Shown: positions 37,501 to 45,402 of the stretch, one piece after another | Layout: every line of letters begins with the position of its first letter | Position numbering within the stretch: position 1 is the first letter of the stretch | Assembly (NCBI GenBank): GCA_021531775.1 | Contig: JAFBIU010000006.1 | Coordinates: 88,704-152,703, forward strand | DNA: 64,000 nucleotides | Direction of reading: 5' to 3' | Source: Parabacteroides distasonis | GTDB lineage: Bacteria > Bacteroidota > Bacteroidia > Bacteroidales > Tannerellaceae | Made by a program: the position numbers and the translations under genes | Notes under the pieces: generated by a model | The model's database searches: none | Seen by the model: only the letters and a program-made list of their open reading frames with translations | What the model was told of the DNA's origin: nothing

Positions 37501-40195
37501 ACCGGATCCATTCCCCTTGAATCCGTTGGCCATCCGCAGCAAAGAGTTCATATAATAGATAGGTATGTGCACAGGAAGTTCCCAGAATCCAACGAGCCTC
37601 TTCGCCTGGCAGACATTCGGTCTGCTGCTCTACCAGCCAGATTGGGCTATACACCGGCGGACGTCGATCAGCAGACTGATACAAAATAAAGTCCCGTTCG
37701 GCCACACAGGAACGTCCTTGCTGATCCTGGATCGTCACGACAATACGATATCGGCCAGACACGTGAAGCCCCATACGTTCAGCTGTCAAAGGGACACGGG
37801 TATCAAACAGACCTCTACACACCGTATCGATCACAGCGTATGTCTCTGTTTTCGGCCGACGCGTAGCGTTCTCCAAAGCATGTTCACTCAACCGATACAC
37901 CACATAACGGGCAGTCGTATCCACCACCTGCTGGTTTACATGGCGTACCGTCAAACGGAAAGTTGCTTTCGACAACTCCATCCGATCGGCTGCATCTACC
38001 TGTGGGAAGAGCCCAACTTCAGCCACCGAAAAGCGATAATTCACGGCTTGCGTTTCCCCTTTCGAATCGGTCAATGTGGCCCTTAACTCATAACTTTGGG
38101 CCAAAGGCTGTCGGGGACCATACTCCATATCCGACGTAACCGGCCGCTCCGGTACGAACTTCAGGGCAAAACGGCCTTGCGAATCTACCGTGGCCGTACC
38201 GGAAGCCACCTGTTCCGAACCAACATGCCAGAAAGGCATGACGCCATAACACATCCAGAAGGGACGACGCAAAATCTGCCATTCTACCGTGCCGGTTGTC
38301 AACTTAGCTCCTGAGAAGGTTTGAGCTGTTCCTGCCAACTGCACAGGCTGTCCAAAAGAGACCTCTTTCTGTAACGAATCTACCTGTAACCAAAAGGTAG
38401 GACGTCGATACTCCTCAACCTGCACTGTCGTCTCACCATGAGCCGTCCACAACGTATAGGAGCCTGACAAGCCCCCTTGGGGCACGACAAATTCTCCCTG
38501 AAAAGCCCCCCATTCATCCGTCGTGAAGACCTGCTTGCTTACCTCCTCCTGTTGGGCATTCCGTAACTGTAATTCCACCCGTTGGCCCGACAGGACTCGG
38601 GGCTGCTGGGAAGCACGCACGTATGCTATTCCTTTCACAAAGAGAGTCTGTCCGGGTCGATACAATCCTCGATCCGTAAACAGATTCACCTCAATCGGTT
38701 CTTCCAACGAAGCACGATAAGGCGAACCACTATACGCAGTGGTCCAAACGGCACAGGTATCTTTTCCCATGACCGGTCGTATGGCACGCAGGTCACGTAA
38801 CAAGGGCAACTGTGCCAAGCCCTCACGATCACTCTGTACAGCACCTGCCCGATAGGGTTCACCGGTCCGCTGGGCTGCCCGATAGTAATAAAGCGTTACA
38901 CCCGGTTGCGGGGCTCCGGTTTTGCTGTCCGCCACCAACAGCTCTTTCCGACCATCCGTCCGGTCGCGCAACAACAAGGCCAAGCGGCTCACAGCAAAAC
39001 AACGCGAATCGGAGATTCCTTGATCCTGCTCCGTCACGACACACTCATACAATCCCAAAGGCAATTGGTTCGGAAGCGAAAAAAGGGTATCTGTCTCCAC
39101 ATAGCGGGCCTGATCTTTCGTAGTTATCAACACCTCTTTCAACAGGGGACCACGCACTTTTCCAGCCTTTCCATACAGGTTACTCCATGCCTTTTCCGGG
39201 GTACGGAGACTCTGGTAAATACGTACCGATATCCGACGAACATTCCGATAGCGGATCTGCAAGGAGAGCGGTTCACCCGGATACAGCTGTTGCGGATACT
39301 GTATTTGAAGTTTTGTTTGATTAATAAGCTGTTGAATATGTTGAAGATCGGGAGTAGCCGTAGCTTTCGGGAACTGTTGAATACCTGCTTCACACAAGGC
39401 CAATGCCTGTTCCCAATAACCACTTCGTTTCGATTCCGCCTGTTGATAACCCAAGTGTAACAGATGTTCCGCCCATGCATGACGTACCCGATTGCTATAG
39501 GAGTAACTCTCACACGTTGTCAACAGGTTTTTCAACTCCTGTTGATAAGCCCGTTCATCCAGTTGATGCACTTGCAACAAATAGGCCAGTTGCTCCAAGC
39601 GGATCTGTACCCACAATTCCGGTTGCGATTGTGCTTTCCGGAACTGTTCCCACTGTTGATAATAGGAGGGAGAAGGCTGCAATTCGATAGCACGTCCCAC
39701 GAGAAAATCATACAATGTAGGACGAAGAGCCGTATCACCCTCTTGTTGCAATAGCGTTCGATACTGGGAGATGGGGATCTGTTGCAAAAGGGTATCCGGA
39801 AGTAACGAAGCCTGCAATTCCTGTTCAATTTGCTGTTGGAAAAGCTGGGAAGTCCACTCCCGCAGATCGGCAGGCACATAATCCGACAACGCTGTCCGTT
39901 GACGGATTTGCCATTGGTTCCGTTGATAATAGTGGTGATACATTTCAGCCAACATGGAGTGCAACACGGCCTTGCCTGCCGGATCGGGACAAGCCACAGC
40001 TTGTTCACTCAGTTGACGAATCTGTTCCGGAAAAGTATCTTCATCCTTTTCCAAGGCAGTTTTCAATTCGGTGATGAGTCCTTTGATCCATACCGGTGTA
40101 TTGACCCGAACAGCCTGATTGGTCTGGGGAATCCATTGGGAAGCGGTCACACCACAAGCGACCAGCAGACAAAAAATAAATGCTCTTACTTTCAT
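34556..40195 (-). CDS. Alpha-2-macroglobulin-family exported protein, about 1880 aa
   Basis: Very large periplasmic or surface protein. A signal peptide (RAFIFCLLVACGVTASQ) precedes a long helical N-terminal region, then typical macroglobulin domains: the MG2 motif FTDRGLYRPGQTLFVKGIAY about 500 residues in, and VLPNLPRFLRQGDLVTL before the alpha/alpha (thioester) domain. Eukaryotic and many bacterial relatives trap proteases through a Cys-x-Glu-Gln thioester; here the corresponding place reads GDNLITCFSRYYA and no CxEQ is seen, so a covalent trap is unlikely. The start could also be at 40204 or 40210; the frame runs to a TTG at 40246 that overlaps a TTACTTTG promoter-like site. It follows thyA-folA on the same strand and overlaps the end of dgt. 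Confidence 0.88.
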   Translation of the reverse strand: MKVRAFIFCLLVACGVTASQWIPQTNQAVRVNTPVWIKGLITELKTALEKDEDTFPEQIRQLSEQAVACPDPAGKAVLHSMLAEMYHHYYQRNQWQIRQRTALSDYVPADLREWTSQLFQQQIEQELQASLLPDTLLQQIPISQYRTLLQQEGDTALRPTLYDFLVGRAIELQPSPSYYQQWEQFRKAQSQPELWVQIRLEQLAYLLQVHQLDERAYQQELKNLLTTCESYSYSNRVRHAWAEHLLHLGYQQAESKRSGYWEQALALCEAGIQQFPKATATPDLQHIQQLINQTKLQIQYPQQLYPGEPLSLQIRYRNVRRISVRIYQSLRTPEKAWSNLYGKAGKVRGPLLKEVLITTKDQARYVETDTLFSLPNQLPLGLYECVVTEQDQGISDSRCFAVSRLALLLRDRTDGRKELLVADSKTGAPQPGVTLYYYRAAQRTGEPYRAGAVQSDREGLAQLPLLRDLRAIRPVMGKDTCAVWTTAYSGSPYRASLEEPIEVNLFTDRGLYRPGQTLFVKGIAYVRASQQPRVLSGQRVELQLRNAQQEEVSKQVFTTDEWGAFQGEFVVPQGGLSGSYTLWTAHGETTVQVEEYRRPTFWLQVDSLQKEVSFGQPVQLAGTAQTFSGAKLTTGTVEWQILRRPFWMCYGVMPFWHVGSEQVASGTATVDSQGRFALKFVPERPVTSDMEYGPRQPLAQSYELRATLTDSKGETQAVNYRFSVAEVGLFPQVDAADRMELSKATFRLTVRHVNQQVVDTTARYVVYRLSEHALENATRRPKTETYAVIDTVCRGLFDTRVPLTAERMGLHVSGRYRIVVTIQDQQGRSCVAERDFILYQSADRRPPVYSPIWLVEQQTECLPGEEARWILGTSCAHTYLLYELFAADGQRIQGEWIRLNNENRSYKLPYVESYGEGVTAQFTMVQDGRWLTRQIEIRRRQPNRQLTLIPQTFRDHLLPGSSEEWKFRIVDADSIPVVAQLLAGMYDASLDQLLPFRWSFQPQWRPTLYCPSFRGGSAFGRSSGYVEEQVSYAPAPVPQPVMLDWQQLFDRGFSYRLGGVMLKSASNRRVADDSDAVVMEEAAVADAVVVTSVEESEECDLSQVPESGVKVRSDLAETAFFFPTLRSDSTGEAAFRFTLPENNTTWKVQLLAHTADLKWGSWSGQVITQKPLMVLPNLPRFLRQGDLVTLSTQVMNQSDQVVEGRVRLELFDPETEQPVVCLTKSQKSFQLEAGAMTSVEWTLPVPTNCTLVGCRILAESDQGSDGEQHLLPVLSDQLFVTESQPFYLLQEGEQQVKLPDWSVGTTLNYTLELSENPIWQAVQALPTLAYQAGDNLITCFSRYYAATLAASIAQHHPSVQSMIRQWEAEGSSTTRLTPLERDESLKAMLLEETPWLLEARNEQEQQQQLSLLFNANRLASWKQTWMQRLQDEQQPDGGWSWFPGFPVSSPYITQYILRGMTQLVQLNATSFDEAEKRMQMDALAYMDRYVAEQYQHLLRQGNLSACLPDPMLVDFLFVRSFYRDVPEAGEAREAIRFYTDQAARQWKSYGYYEKAEIAWLLKRNGRMAEATTIWKWIERTATHSTEQGCFWANNRRTNGWYAPIETHCLLMAFAQVMDCPATELDQMRQWLLNQKRTQQWESETATAQAIYALLLTGNDWLATPNHCQVQWGGLPWLASAGETGTGYRKEVIEPAQLRGDISQLSIRKQGTAPAWGAVYRQSFQPIRAIKQQSGAIQVEKRFFVKRQTATGPSMQSVTDQTAVTVGDQVVVRLVVRNDRDMDFVVLKDVRPACFEPVQMLSGVEMRDGLYYYHTSKDASEQFFFDHLPKGTYVLEYTAYVTRTGDYAGGISTLQCMYAPEFVAHTEGIQLTVEAASHGR

Positions 40196-40282
40196 AATCT
40201 TCATGTTCATTCTATGCAACGGAACCTCTCTTTCCAATAGATGCAAAGTAAGAGCAAATTGTTGTAAATACCTCGTTAAAGA

Positions 40283-40777
40283 TTACTTTCTCCGAACATA
40301 AGTCAAGAAGGTAAAGGGATAGGGGTTCTTTGCATCGGCCGGATGTTCATCCCGCTCGATCTCTTCCCACTGATTCCAATCAACCTCCGGGAAAAAGGTC
40401 GTCGCATCTTCAAAGGTATGATGAATCCGGGTGATGTACATTTTGTCGGCCAAATCGATAGCCAGACTATAAATCTGGGCACCTCCGATGATGAACACCT
40501 CAGCCCCTGGTTCACACAGTTCCAAAGCTGCTTCCATCGATGGACAGGCAAAACAACCTGCATAAACGGCCTCTGGTGCCGTAGTCAGAATGATATTCTG
40601 GCGATTGGGCAGTGGATGAGGTAAGGATTCGAAGGTCTTGCGCCCCATGATCACGGCATGCCCCGTCGTCAAAGTCTTGAAACGTTTCATGTCTGTGGGC
40701 ATGTGGCACAAAAGCTGTTGGTCCTTGCCAATGGCATCATTCTCCGAAATAGCGGCAATAATGGAAATCGTACGCAT
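40283..40777 (-). CDS. folA: Dihydrofolate reductase
   Basis: Reduces dihydrofolate to tetrahydrofolate with NADPH, restoring the folate oxidised by ThyA. 164 residues with IAAISENDAIGKDQQLLCHM at the N-terminus (substrate-binding acidic residue in PTDMKRFK), GHAVIMGRKTFESLP (NADPH-binding) and EVFIIGGAQIYSLA. Normal chromosomal length. It follows thyA by 38 bases, the classical pair. Confidence 0.97.
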   Translation of the reverse strand: MRTISIIAAISENDAIGKDQQLLCHMPTDMKRFKTLTTGHAVIMGRKTFESLPHPLPNRQNIILTTAPEAVYAGCFACPSMEAALELCEPGAEVFIIGGAQIYSLAIDLADKMYITRIHHTFEDATTFFPEVDWNQWEEIERDEHPADAKNPYPFTFLTYVRRK

Positions 40778-40815
40778 AAGTATAGGTATGAATTTATAAC
40801 AGTGACACTTCGGGA

Positions 40816-41610
40816 TTAAACAGAAACCACTCCCGCAATATGCGGATGGGGGTCATAACCAACCAGCGTAAAGTCTTCATATTGAAAATCAAAGATAGAT
40901 TTCACAGCCGGATTGATTTCCATCCGGGGCAATGGACGCGGATCACGGGTCAATTGCAAACGGACCTGTTCGAGATGGTTCTTATAAATGTGTGCATCGC
41001 CCAGCGTATGCACAAAATCACCCGCTTTCAGTCCTGTGACTTGCGCCATCATCTGTAATAACAAGGCATAGGAGGCAATGTTGAACGGCACACCCAAGAA
41101 AATATCGGCACTCCGCTGGTAAAGCTGCAGACTAAGCCGTCCATTGGCTACATAAAACTGAAACAGTACGTGACAGGGAGGCAAATTCATCCGATCCAGA
41201 TCAGCCACATTCCAGGAACTGACCATGATGCGACGGGAGTCGGGATTTTGACGAATGGTATTGACTACCTCTGTGATCTGATCGATCGTTCCACCCTGAT
41301 AGTCGGGCCAGGAACGCCATTGATAGCCATAGATATGGCCCAAGTCACCATCCGAATCGGCCCATTCGTTCCAAATACGTACACCATGCTCTTGCAGGTA
41401 TTTTACATTGGTGTCACCCTGCAAAAACCAAAGCAACTCATAAATGATGGATTTTAAATGTAACTTCTTGGTTGTCAAAAGAGGGAAACCCTCTTCCAGA
41501 TTGAATCGCATCTGATGGCCGAACACGCTGATCGTCCCCGTTCCGGTACGATCGCTCTTCTCGACCCCTTCTGTCAGAACGCGCTGGAGCAAATCTAAAT
41601 ATTGTTTCAT
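40816..41610 (-). CDS. thyA: Thymidylate synthase
   Basis: Methylates dUMP to dTMP using methylene-tetrahydrofolate. 264 residues, the same length as E. coli ThyA, with the active-site Cys in [12 protein letters not shown] near residue 147, the dUMP Arg pair in [14 protein letters not shown], and the C-terminal [13 protein letters not shown]. First gene of the thyA-folA operon. Confidence 0.98.
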   Translation of the reverse strand: MKQYLDLLQRVLTEGVEKSDRTGTGTISVFGHQMRFNLEEGFPLLTTKKLHLKSIIYELLWFLQGDTNVKYLQEHGVRIWNEWADSDGDLGHIYGYQWRSWPDYQGGTIDQITEVVNTIRQNPDSRRIMVSSWNVADLDRMNLPPCHVLFQFYVANGRLSLQLYQRSADIFLGVPFNIASYALLLQMMAQVTGLKAGDFVHTLGDAHIYKNHLEQVRLQLTRDPRPLPRMEINPAVKSIFDFQYEDFTLVGYDPHPHIAGVVSV

Positions 41611-41633
41611 GCCATTTTCTGCTTTTAAGCGGG

Positions 41634-41641
41634 CAAAGTTA
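41634..41641 (-). promoter_or_regulatory. -7 element of thyA-folA
   Basis: Minus-strand TAACTTTG, 23 bases before the thyA ATG. Confidence 0.6.
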
Positions 41642-41655
41642 CAAAAATAATGTTG

Positions 41656-41663
41656 TACTTTTG
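41656..41663 (+). promoter_or_regulatory. -7 element of galM
   Basis: TACTTTTG, 32 bases before the galM ATG; diverges from the thyA element 14 bases away. Confidence 0.6.
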
Positions 41664-41695
41664 TCCCCTATAAATACATATATAAAATAAGCAAC

Positions 41696-42850
41696 ATGAA
41701 AAAAATTTGTATGGCCGTGATGGCAATCTGTATGTTGGTTGCCTGCGGAAACGAACAAGAGGCTCAGACAGCAACTGAAGAGACAGCAACTACCTTGTCG
41801 GGGCTGAAAAGTGAAAACTTCGTAGCTGAAGTGGATGGTAAACCGACAGCCCTGTATGTGTTGACCAACAAGCAGGGTGCAGAGGTGTGTATGACCAACT
41901 GGGGTGGACGTATCGTCTCTGTTATGGTGCCCGACAAGAATGGCAAACTGACAGACGTCGTATTGGGTTATGACAACATCCAGGACTATGTAGCTAATCC
42001 AGACAACAACTACGGTGGTCTGATCGGCCGTTATGGTAACCGTATCGCACAGGCTAAGTTTTCTATCGATGGAACTGAATATACGTTACCCCAGAATAAC
42101 AACGGTCACTGCCTCCATGGCGGTCCGAAGGGTTATCATGCAGTTGTATGGGATGCTGAACAGCCGGCAGCCAATCAGTTGGTATTGACACGTGTGTCTC
42201 CGGATGGTGAAGCTGGATTCCCGGGTAATCTGAATGTAAAAGTGACTTATACGTGGACTGATGACAATGCCATCGACATCCAGTATGAGGCTACAACTGA
42301 CAAGCCTACCGTGGTAAACTTGACAAACCACAGCTACTTCAATCTGGCCGGTGATCACAGCCAGCAGGTATTGGATCATGAGGTCATGATCAGTGCAGAC
42401 AGCTACACACCGGTAGATGAGACCTTGATCCCGACTTCTGAAATTGCGAAAGTAGAAGGTACTCCGATGGACTTCCGCACACCGACAGCGATTGGTGCAC
42501 GTATTGATGAATCATTCGAGCAATTGGTTCGTGGCCGTGGTTATGACCACAACTGGGTGTTGAACACCAACGGAGACATCACCAAGGTTGCTTGTACAGC
42601 CTATTGCGCAAAGACAGGTATTCAATTGGAGGTTTATACAAATGAACCGGGTGTTCAGTTCTACACAGGTAACTTCATGACGGGTGATGACAAAGGCAAA
42701 GCCGGTGTCGTTTATCCCCATCGTGGTGCCCTCTGCTTGGAGACACAACACTATCCCGACAGTCCCAACCAGCCCACTTTCCCCAGTGTAGTGGTTCGTC
42801 CGGGTGAAACCTACAAGAGTGAATGTATCTACAAGTTTACAGTAAAATAA
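41696..42850 (+). CDS. galM: Aldose 1-epimerase, exported lipoprotein
   Basis: Interconverts alpha and beta anomers of galactose or glucose. 384 residues, unusual in having a lipoprotein signal (AICMLVACGNEQ, Cys at residue 17), as is frequent in Bacteroidetes, so it acts in the periplasm or at the outer membrane. Epimerase motifs: YGGLIGRYGNRIAQAKF near residue 105, NNGHCLHGGPKGYH near 130 (first catalytic His), TVVNLTNHSYFNLAG near 205 (second His) and EPGVQFYTGNFM near 320 (Glu). Single gene with its own promoter and terminator. Substrate sugar not determined. Confidence 0.94.
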   Translation: MKKICMAVMAICMLVACGNEQEAQTATEETATTLSGLKSENFVAEVDGKPTALYVLTNKQGAEVCMTNWGGRIVSVMVPDKNGKLTDVVLGYDNIQDYVANPDNNYGGLIGRYGNRIAQAKFSIDGTEYTLPQNNNGHCLHGGPKGYHAVVWDAEQPAANQLVLTRVSPDGEAGFPGNLNVKVTYTWTDDNAIDIQYEATTDKPTVVNLTNHSYFNLAGDHSQQVLDHEVMISADSYTPVDETLIPTSEIAKVEGTPMDFRTPTAIGARIDESFEQLVRGRGYDHNWVLNTNGDITKVACTAYCAKTGIQLEVYTNEPGVQFYTGNFMTGDDKGKAGVVYPHRGALCLETQHYPDSPNQPTFPSVVVRPGETYKSECIYKFTVK

Positions 42851-42865
42851 TGGATACGATATCTT

Positions 42866-42910
42866 AAAGAAAAACCCCTGTATGCCTCATACATACAGGG
42901 GTTTTTCTTT
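42866..42910 (+). terminator. Intrinsic terminator of galM
   Basis: A 19-bp perfect stem (42866-42884 with 42892-42910, core ACCCCTGTATG), 7-base loop and T-rich 3' arm GGGGTTTTTCTTTT. Confidence 0.92.
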
Positions 42911-43055
42911 TAAGGCTCTCAATTATTAACTATATTTTGCTCCAAATAATTGATAGGCGACACTTGTACTGGATGAGCATATATAAGCAAATTGTTGTAT
43001 CTTCGCATCCCAAAAAATACTCCCTACAAACGATCATATCCTACATTAATTAAAT

Positions 43056-43931
43056 ATGGGCAACAACATAACAACAATGGAACGCGGCATGCAACGCCGG
43101 ACGGAACTGCTCCTTGGACAGGAGAATCTTGAGAGAATCCAACAAACCAAAGTATTGATTTTCGGACTTGGAGGTGTGGGTTCATGGTGCGCTGAGACAC
43201 TGGTTCGTAGTGGCATCAGACATCTCACTATTGTGGATTCTGACCGTATCTGTATAACCAACTGCAACCGACAGCTGATGGCAACAAGCAAAACCCTCGG
43301 ACAGGTGAAGGTAGAGGCGCTACGTGATCGCCTGCTGGAAATAAACCCTGATGCCAACATCGTATGCCTGCAGAGAATCTATGAAGCAGAAACAGCAGAC
43401 AGTTTCCACATGGAGGAATATGACTTTGTAGTGGATGCCATCGACTCGCTGAAAGACAAGGCCGACCTCATTCTGCGTGCAACAGCGTTGCCTCGGCATA
43501 TCACGTTTATCTCGTCCATGGGGGCTGCGCTACGTCGGGATCCCTTCCTGGTGAGGAAAGCAGAATTTTGGAAGATCAAGGGTGATCCGCTCGCCAGGGC
43601 CCTACGAAATAAATTCAAGCGTCTGAAGGTTTATCCATCCAGAAGGTTCCAGTGTGTATATAGTGAGGAAACACCGATGAAGAATTTAGGTGTCAACAAA
43701 GCCTGCGGCACGGGCGGCTGTCTATGTCCCAAGGCAAAACTCCTGAGTGGTGAACGCGGGACAGACACTGCCATCTACGATGCTCCGGGTGACCAGCGTC
43801 TGGTAGAGCATGAATGGTGCTCGGTGAAGGCGCAGATCAACGGCTCTCTCTGTCATATCACAGCCACCTTCGGCAATGCCATTGCCGGTATGATCATCAA
43901 TCACATCATCGATAACCAGCCAATGGAATAG
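43056..43931 (+). CDS. tcdA: E1-like/ThiF-fold enzyme, tRNA threonylcarbamoyladenosine dehydratase type
   Basis: ATP-dependent enzyme that cyclises t6A37 of ANN-decoding tRNAs to ct6A. 291 residues; the nucleotide-binding Rossmann motif IFGLGGVGSWCAETLVRSGI (residues 28-47), IVDSDRICITNCNRQ (adenylation), DFVVDAIDSLKDKADLI and the C-terminal TATFGNAIAGMIINHIID match the TcdA/CsdL branch of the ThiF family. Possible -7 site TATCTTCG at 42998 has one mismatch. Codon choice here (AGA, CGC, CTG, CTC) looks somewhat different from the surrounding genes by eye. A 21-bp repeat block follows. Confidence 0.88.
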   Translation: MGNNITTMERGMQRRTELLLGQENLERIQQTKVLIFGLGGVGSWCAETLVRSGIRHLTIVDSDRICITNCNRQLMATSKTLGQVKVEALRDRLLEINPDANIVCLQRIYEAETADSFHMEEYDFVVDAIDSLKDKADLILRATALPRHITFISSMGAALRRDPFLVRKAEFWKIKGDPLARALRNKFKRLKVYPSRRFQCVYSEETPMKNLGVNKACGTGGCLCPKAKLLSGERGTDTAIYDAPGDQRLVEHEWCSVKAQINGSLCHITATFGNAIAGMIINHIIDNQPME

Positions 43932-43967
43932 GGAAGAAGGGGAAAACAATCCCCGTAACTATACTAT

Positions 43968-44063
43968 AAATCTCCGTTCCACACTGTTGAATGTCCGTTC
44001 CACACTATTGAACGGCGGTTCAGAACTGTTGAATGTCCGTTCAACAGTGTGTGATGGAGATTT
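43968..44063 (+). repeat. 21-bp tandem repeats inside an imperfect palindrome
   Basis: Three contiguous 21-base units (43973-43993, 43994-44014, 44015-44035) of the form TCCGTTCCACACTGTTGAATG minus one base of wording variation between copies, then a partial fourth. The ends (43968-43991 and 44040-44063) are inverted repeats of 24 bases with three mismatches. It fills most of the gap between the converging tcdA and phosphoesterase genes. No T tract, so not a simple terminator. Confidence 0.8.
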
Positions 44064-44159
44064 CAACGCCTAACTTGCAGTATTTCTGCGCAATATACAA
44101 TCATCCAGCATGAGCTCATGGCTGAATAGTGTACCATCCCTCATGCTGTTCAATTTCCA

Positions 44160-45293
44160 TCATCTTAATTCAAACCGCTTGCTGATCGCCTGGGAGTTTC
44201 CTGCATAGAAATCGATAGTCACATGCCGGTCAGATACATTCATTTTATAGGAACCGGCAGATGTGGAGCGAACATAACGTTTCAGACCCGGCTTGTATTC
44301 ATTCAGCAGGTCACTCTCATCCTCATAGTTGGAGCCATCCTCTTTTTTCTGGGACAGAGCCGCCTGATGGCGTTTACCGAAATCCTGCGGCTGGTCAGCC
44401 GTAACAGTATAACTGCCCAATTCCGGTTGAGACCAGACACTATTGACCGTCATCTGCGTAATACGTCCGCCATCGCCCTGCCAATCTGCCAATTCCGTTG
44501 TATGGATATGTCCACAGATACAAATCGCATTCCGTTTCGCAAATACCTCCCGGAAATGGCGACGGGCTGCAGTCTCCTCAGCCGACTTGCCACCATGGAA
44601 AAACCAGCGGCAACTTCCTGCATCATAAGGCAGGAGAGGGCCGTGGGTCAACACAAAGGTGTGACGGGCACCGCTGCTCTCCTTCAGCAGTTGATCAATC
44701 AAGGCATCTTCCGGATCATTGAAATCCAAGACAATGTACGCATCGTCACCGATCGTAAAGGAGAAGTTTGTCGTTGTAATGGATTTGCCCAATTCAGCTG
44801 TCATCCGTGGCGGCATATAGGCATGATAAGCCTCTTTCGCCTGCGTCCCACGGATATCGTGATTCCCTGTCACCGTGACAAATGGCAAGCCTTGCAGCTC
44901 CGACTTGAAACGATTCATCACATCATCCAACATTTTCTTATGGACTTCGGGATTACCGCAATCGCCCTGGATCAGGTCGCCCAACTGAAACACCATCCGC
45001 GTATCCGTATCAATCAATTGGGCCGCCCGTTTGAGTAACTGCGGACACCGTTCCCGCCACATCTCCCCGTTTCGGGCAAATTCGGCACGCTGTACTCGGT
45101 TCAACCAGGCTACCGGTTCATTATAATCTGCATGATAGACACTGGCCGGTTCCGTGTCAAAATGGGTGTCACCCAGCAGGATGACAGAATAGGTACTTAA
45201 ATTTTCGGATGCTGCCCAACGTGGCAACCGGTTGGCAAACGCCAGACCGGCCAGGGTTGTTGCACCCATGGTTAGAAATGCTCTTCTTTTCAT
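44160..45293 (-). CDS. Exported calcineurin-like metallophosphoesterase
   Basis: 377 residues, secreted (MKRRAFLTMGATTLAGLAFA; the Arg pair resembles a Tat signal but a Sec role is as likely). All five metal-binding motifs are present: LLGDTHFD (D-x-H), FQLGDLIQGD (GD), TVTGNHDIRG (GNHD), VLTHGPLLP and CICGHIHTTEL (GHxH). Substrate is unknown; family members hydrolyse phosphomono- or diesters. The frame stays open 30 codons upstream through a hairpin to a TTG, but the ATG at 45293 starts the signal peptide. It lies behind the GH2 gene on the same strand. Confidence 0.88.
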   Translation of the reverse strand: MKRRAFLTMGATTLAGLAFANRLPRWAASENLSTYSVILLGDTHFDTEPASVYHADYNEPVAWLNRVQRAEFARNGEMWRERCPQLLKRAAQLIDTDTRMVFQLGDLIQGDCGNPEVHKKMLDDVMNRFKSELQGLPFVTVTGNHDIRGTQAKEAYHAYMPPRMTAELGKSITTTNFSFTIGDDAYIVLDFNDPEDALIDQLLKESSGARHTFVLTHGPLLPYDAGSCRWFFHGGKSAEETAARRHFREVFAKRNAICICGHIHTTELADWQGDGGRITQMTVNSVWSQPELGSYTVTADQPQDFGKRHQAALSQKKEDGSNYEDESDLLNEYKPGLKRYVRSTSAGSYKMNVSDRHVTIDFYAGNSQAISKRFELR

Positions 45294-45338
45294 GATAAGA
45301 GAAATTGTAAGATTTGAAAAACTACTGGTAAAGACAAG

Positions 45339-45376
45339 GGATCCCACATCACTCTTGCCTCGAGCGTGTGGGATCC
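45339..45376 (-). terminator. Hairpin between GH2 and phosphoesterase genes
   Basis: GGATCCCACA (45339-45348) and TGTGGGATCC (45367-45376) form a perfect 10-bp stem with an 18-base loop, 27 bases past the GH2 stop. The T tract on the minus strand is short (TTGTCTTT), so termination may be partial. Confidence 0.55.
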
Positions 45377-45402
45377 TGATCAACTAAGTGTATCCGTATG
45401 GA

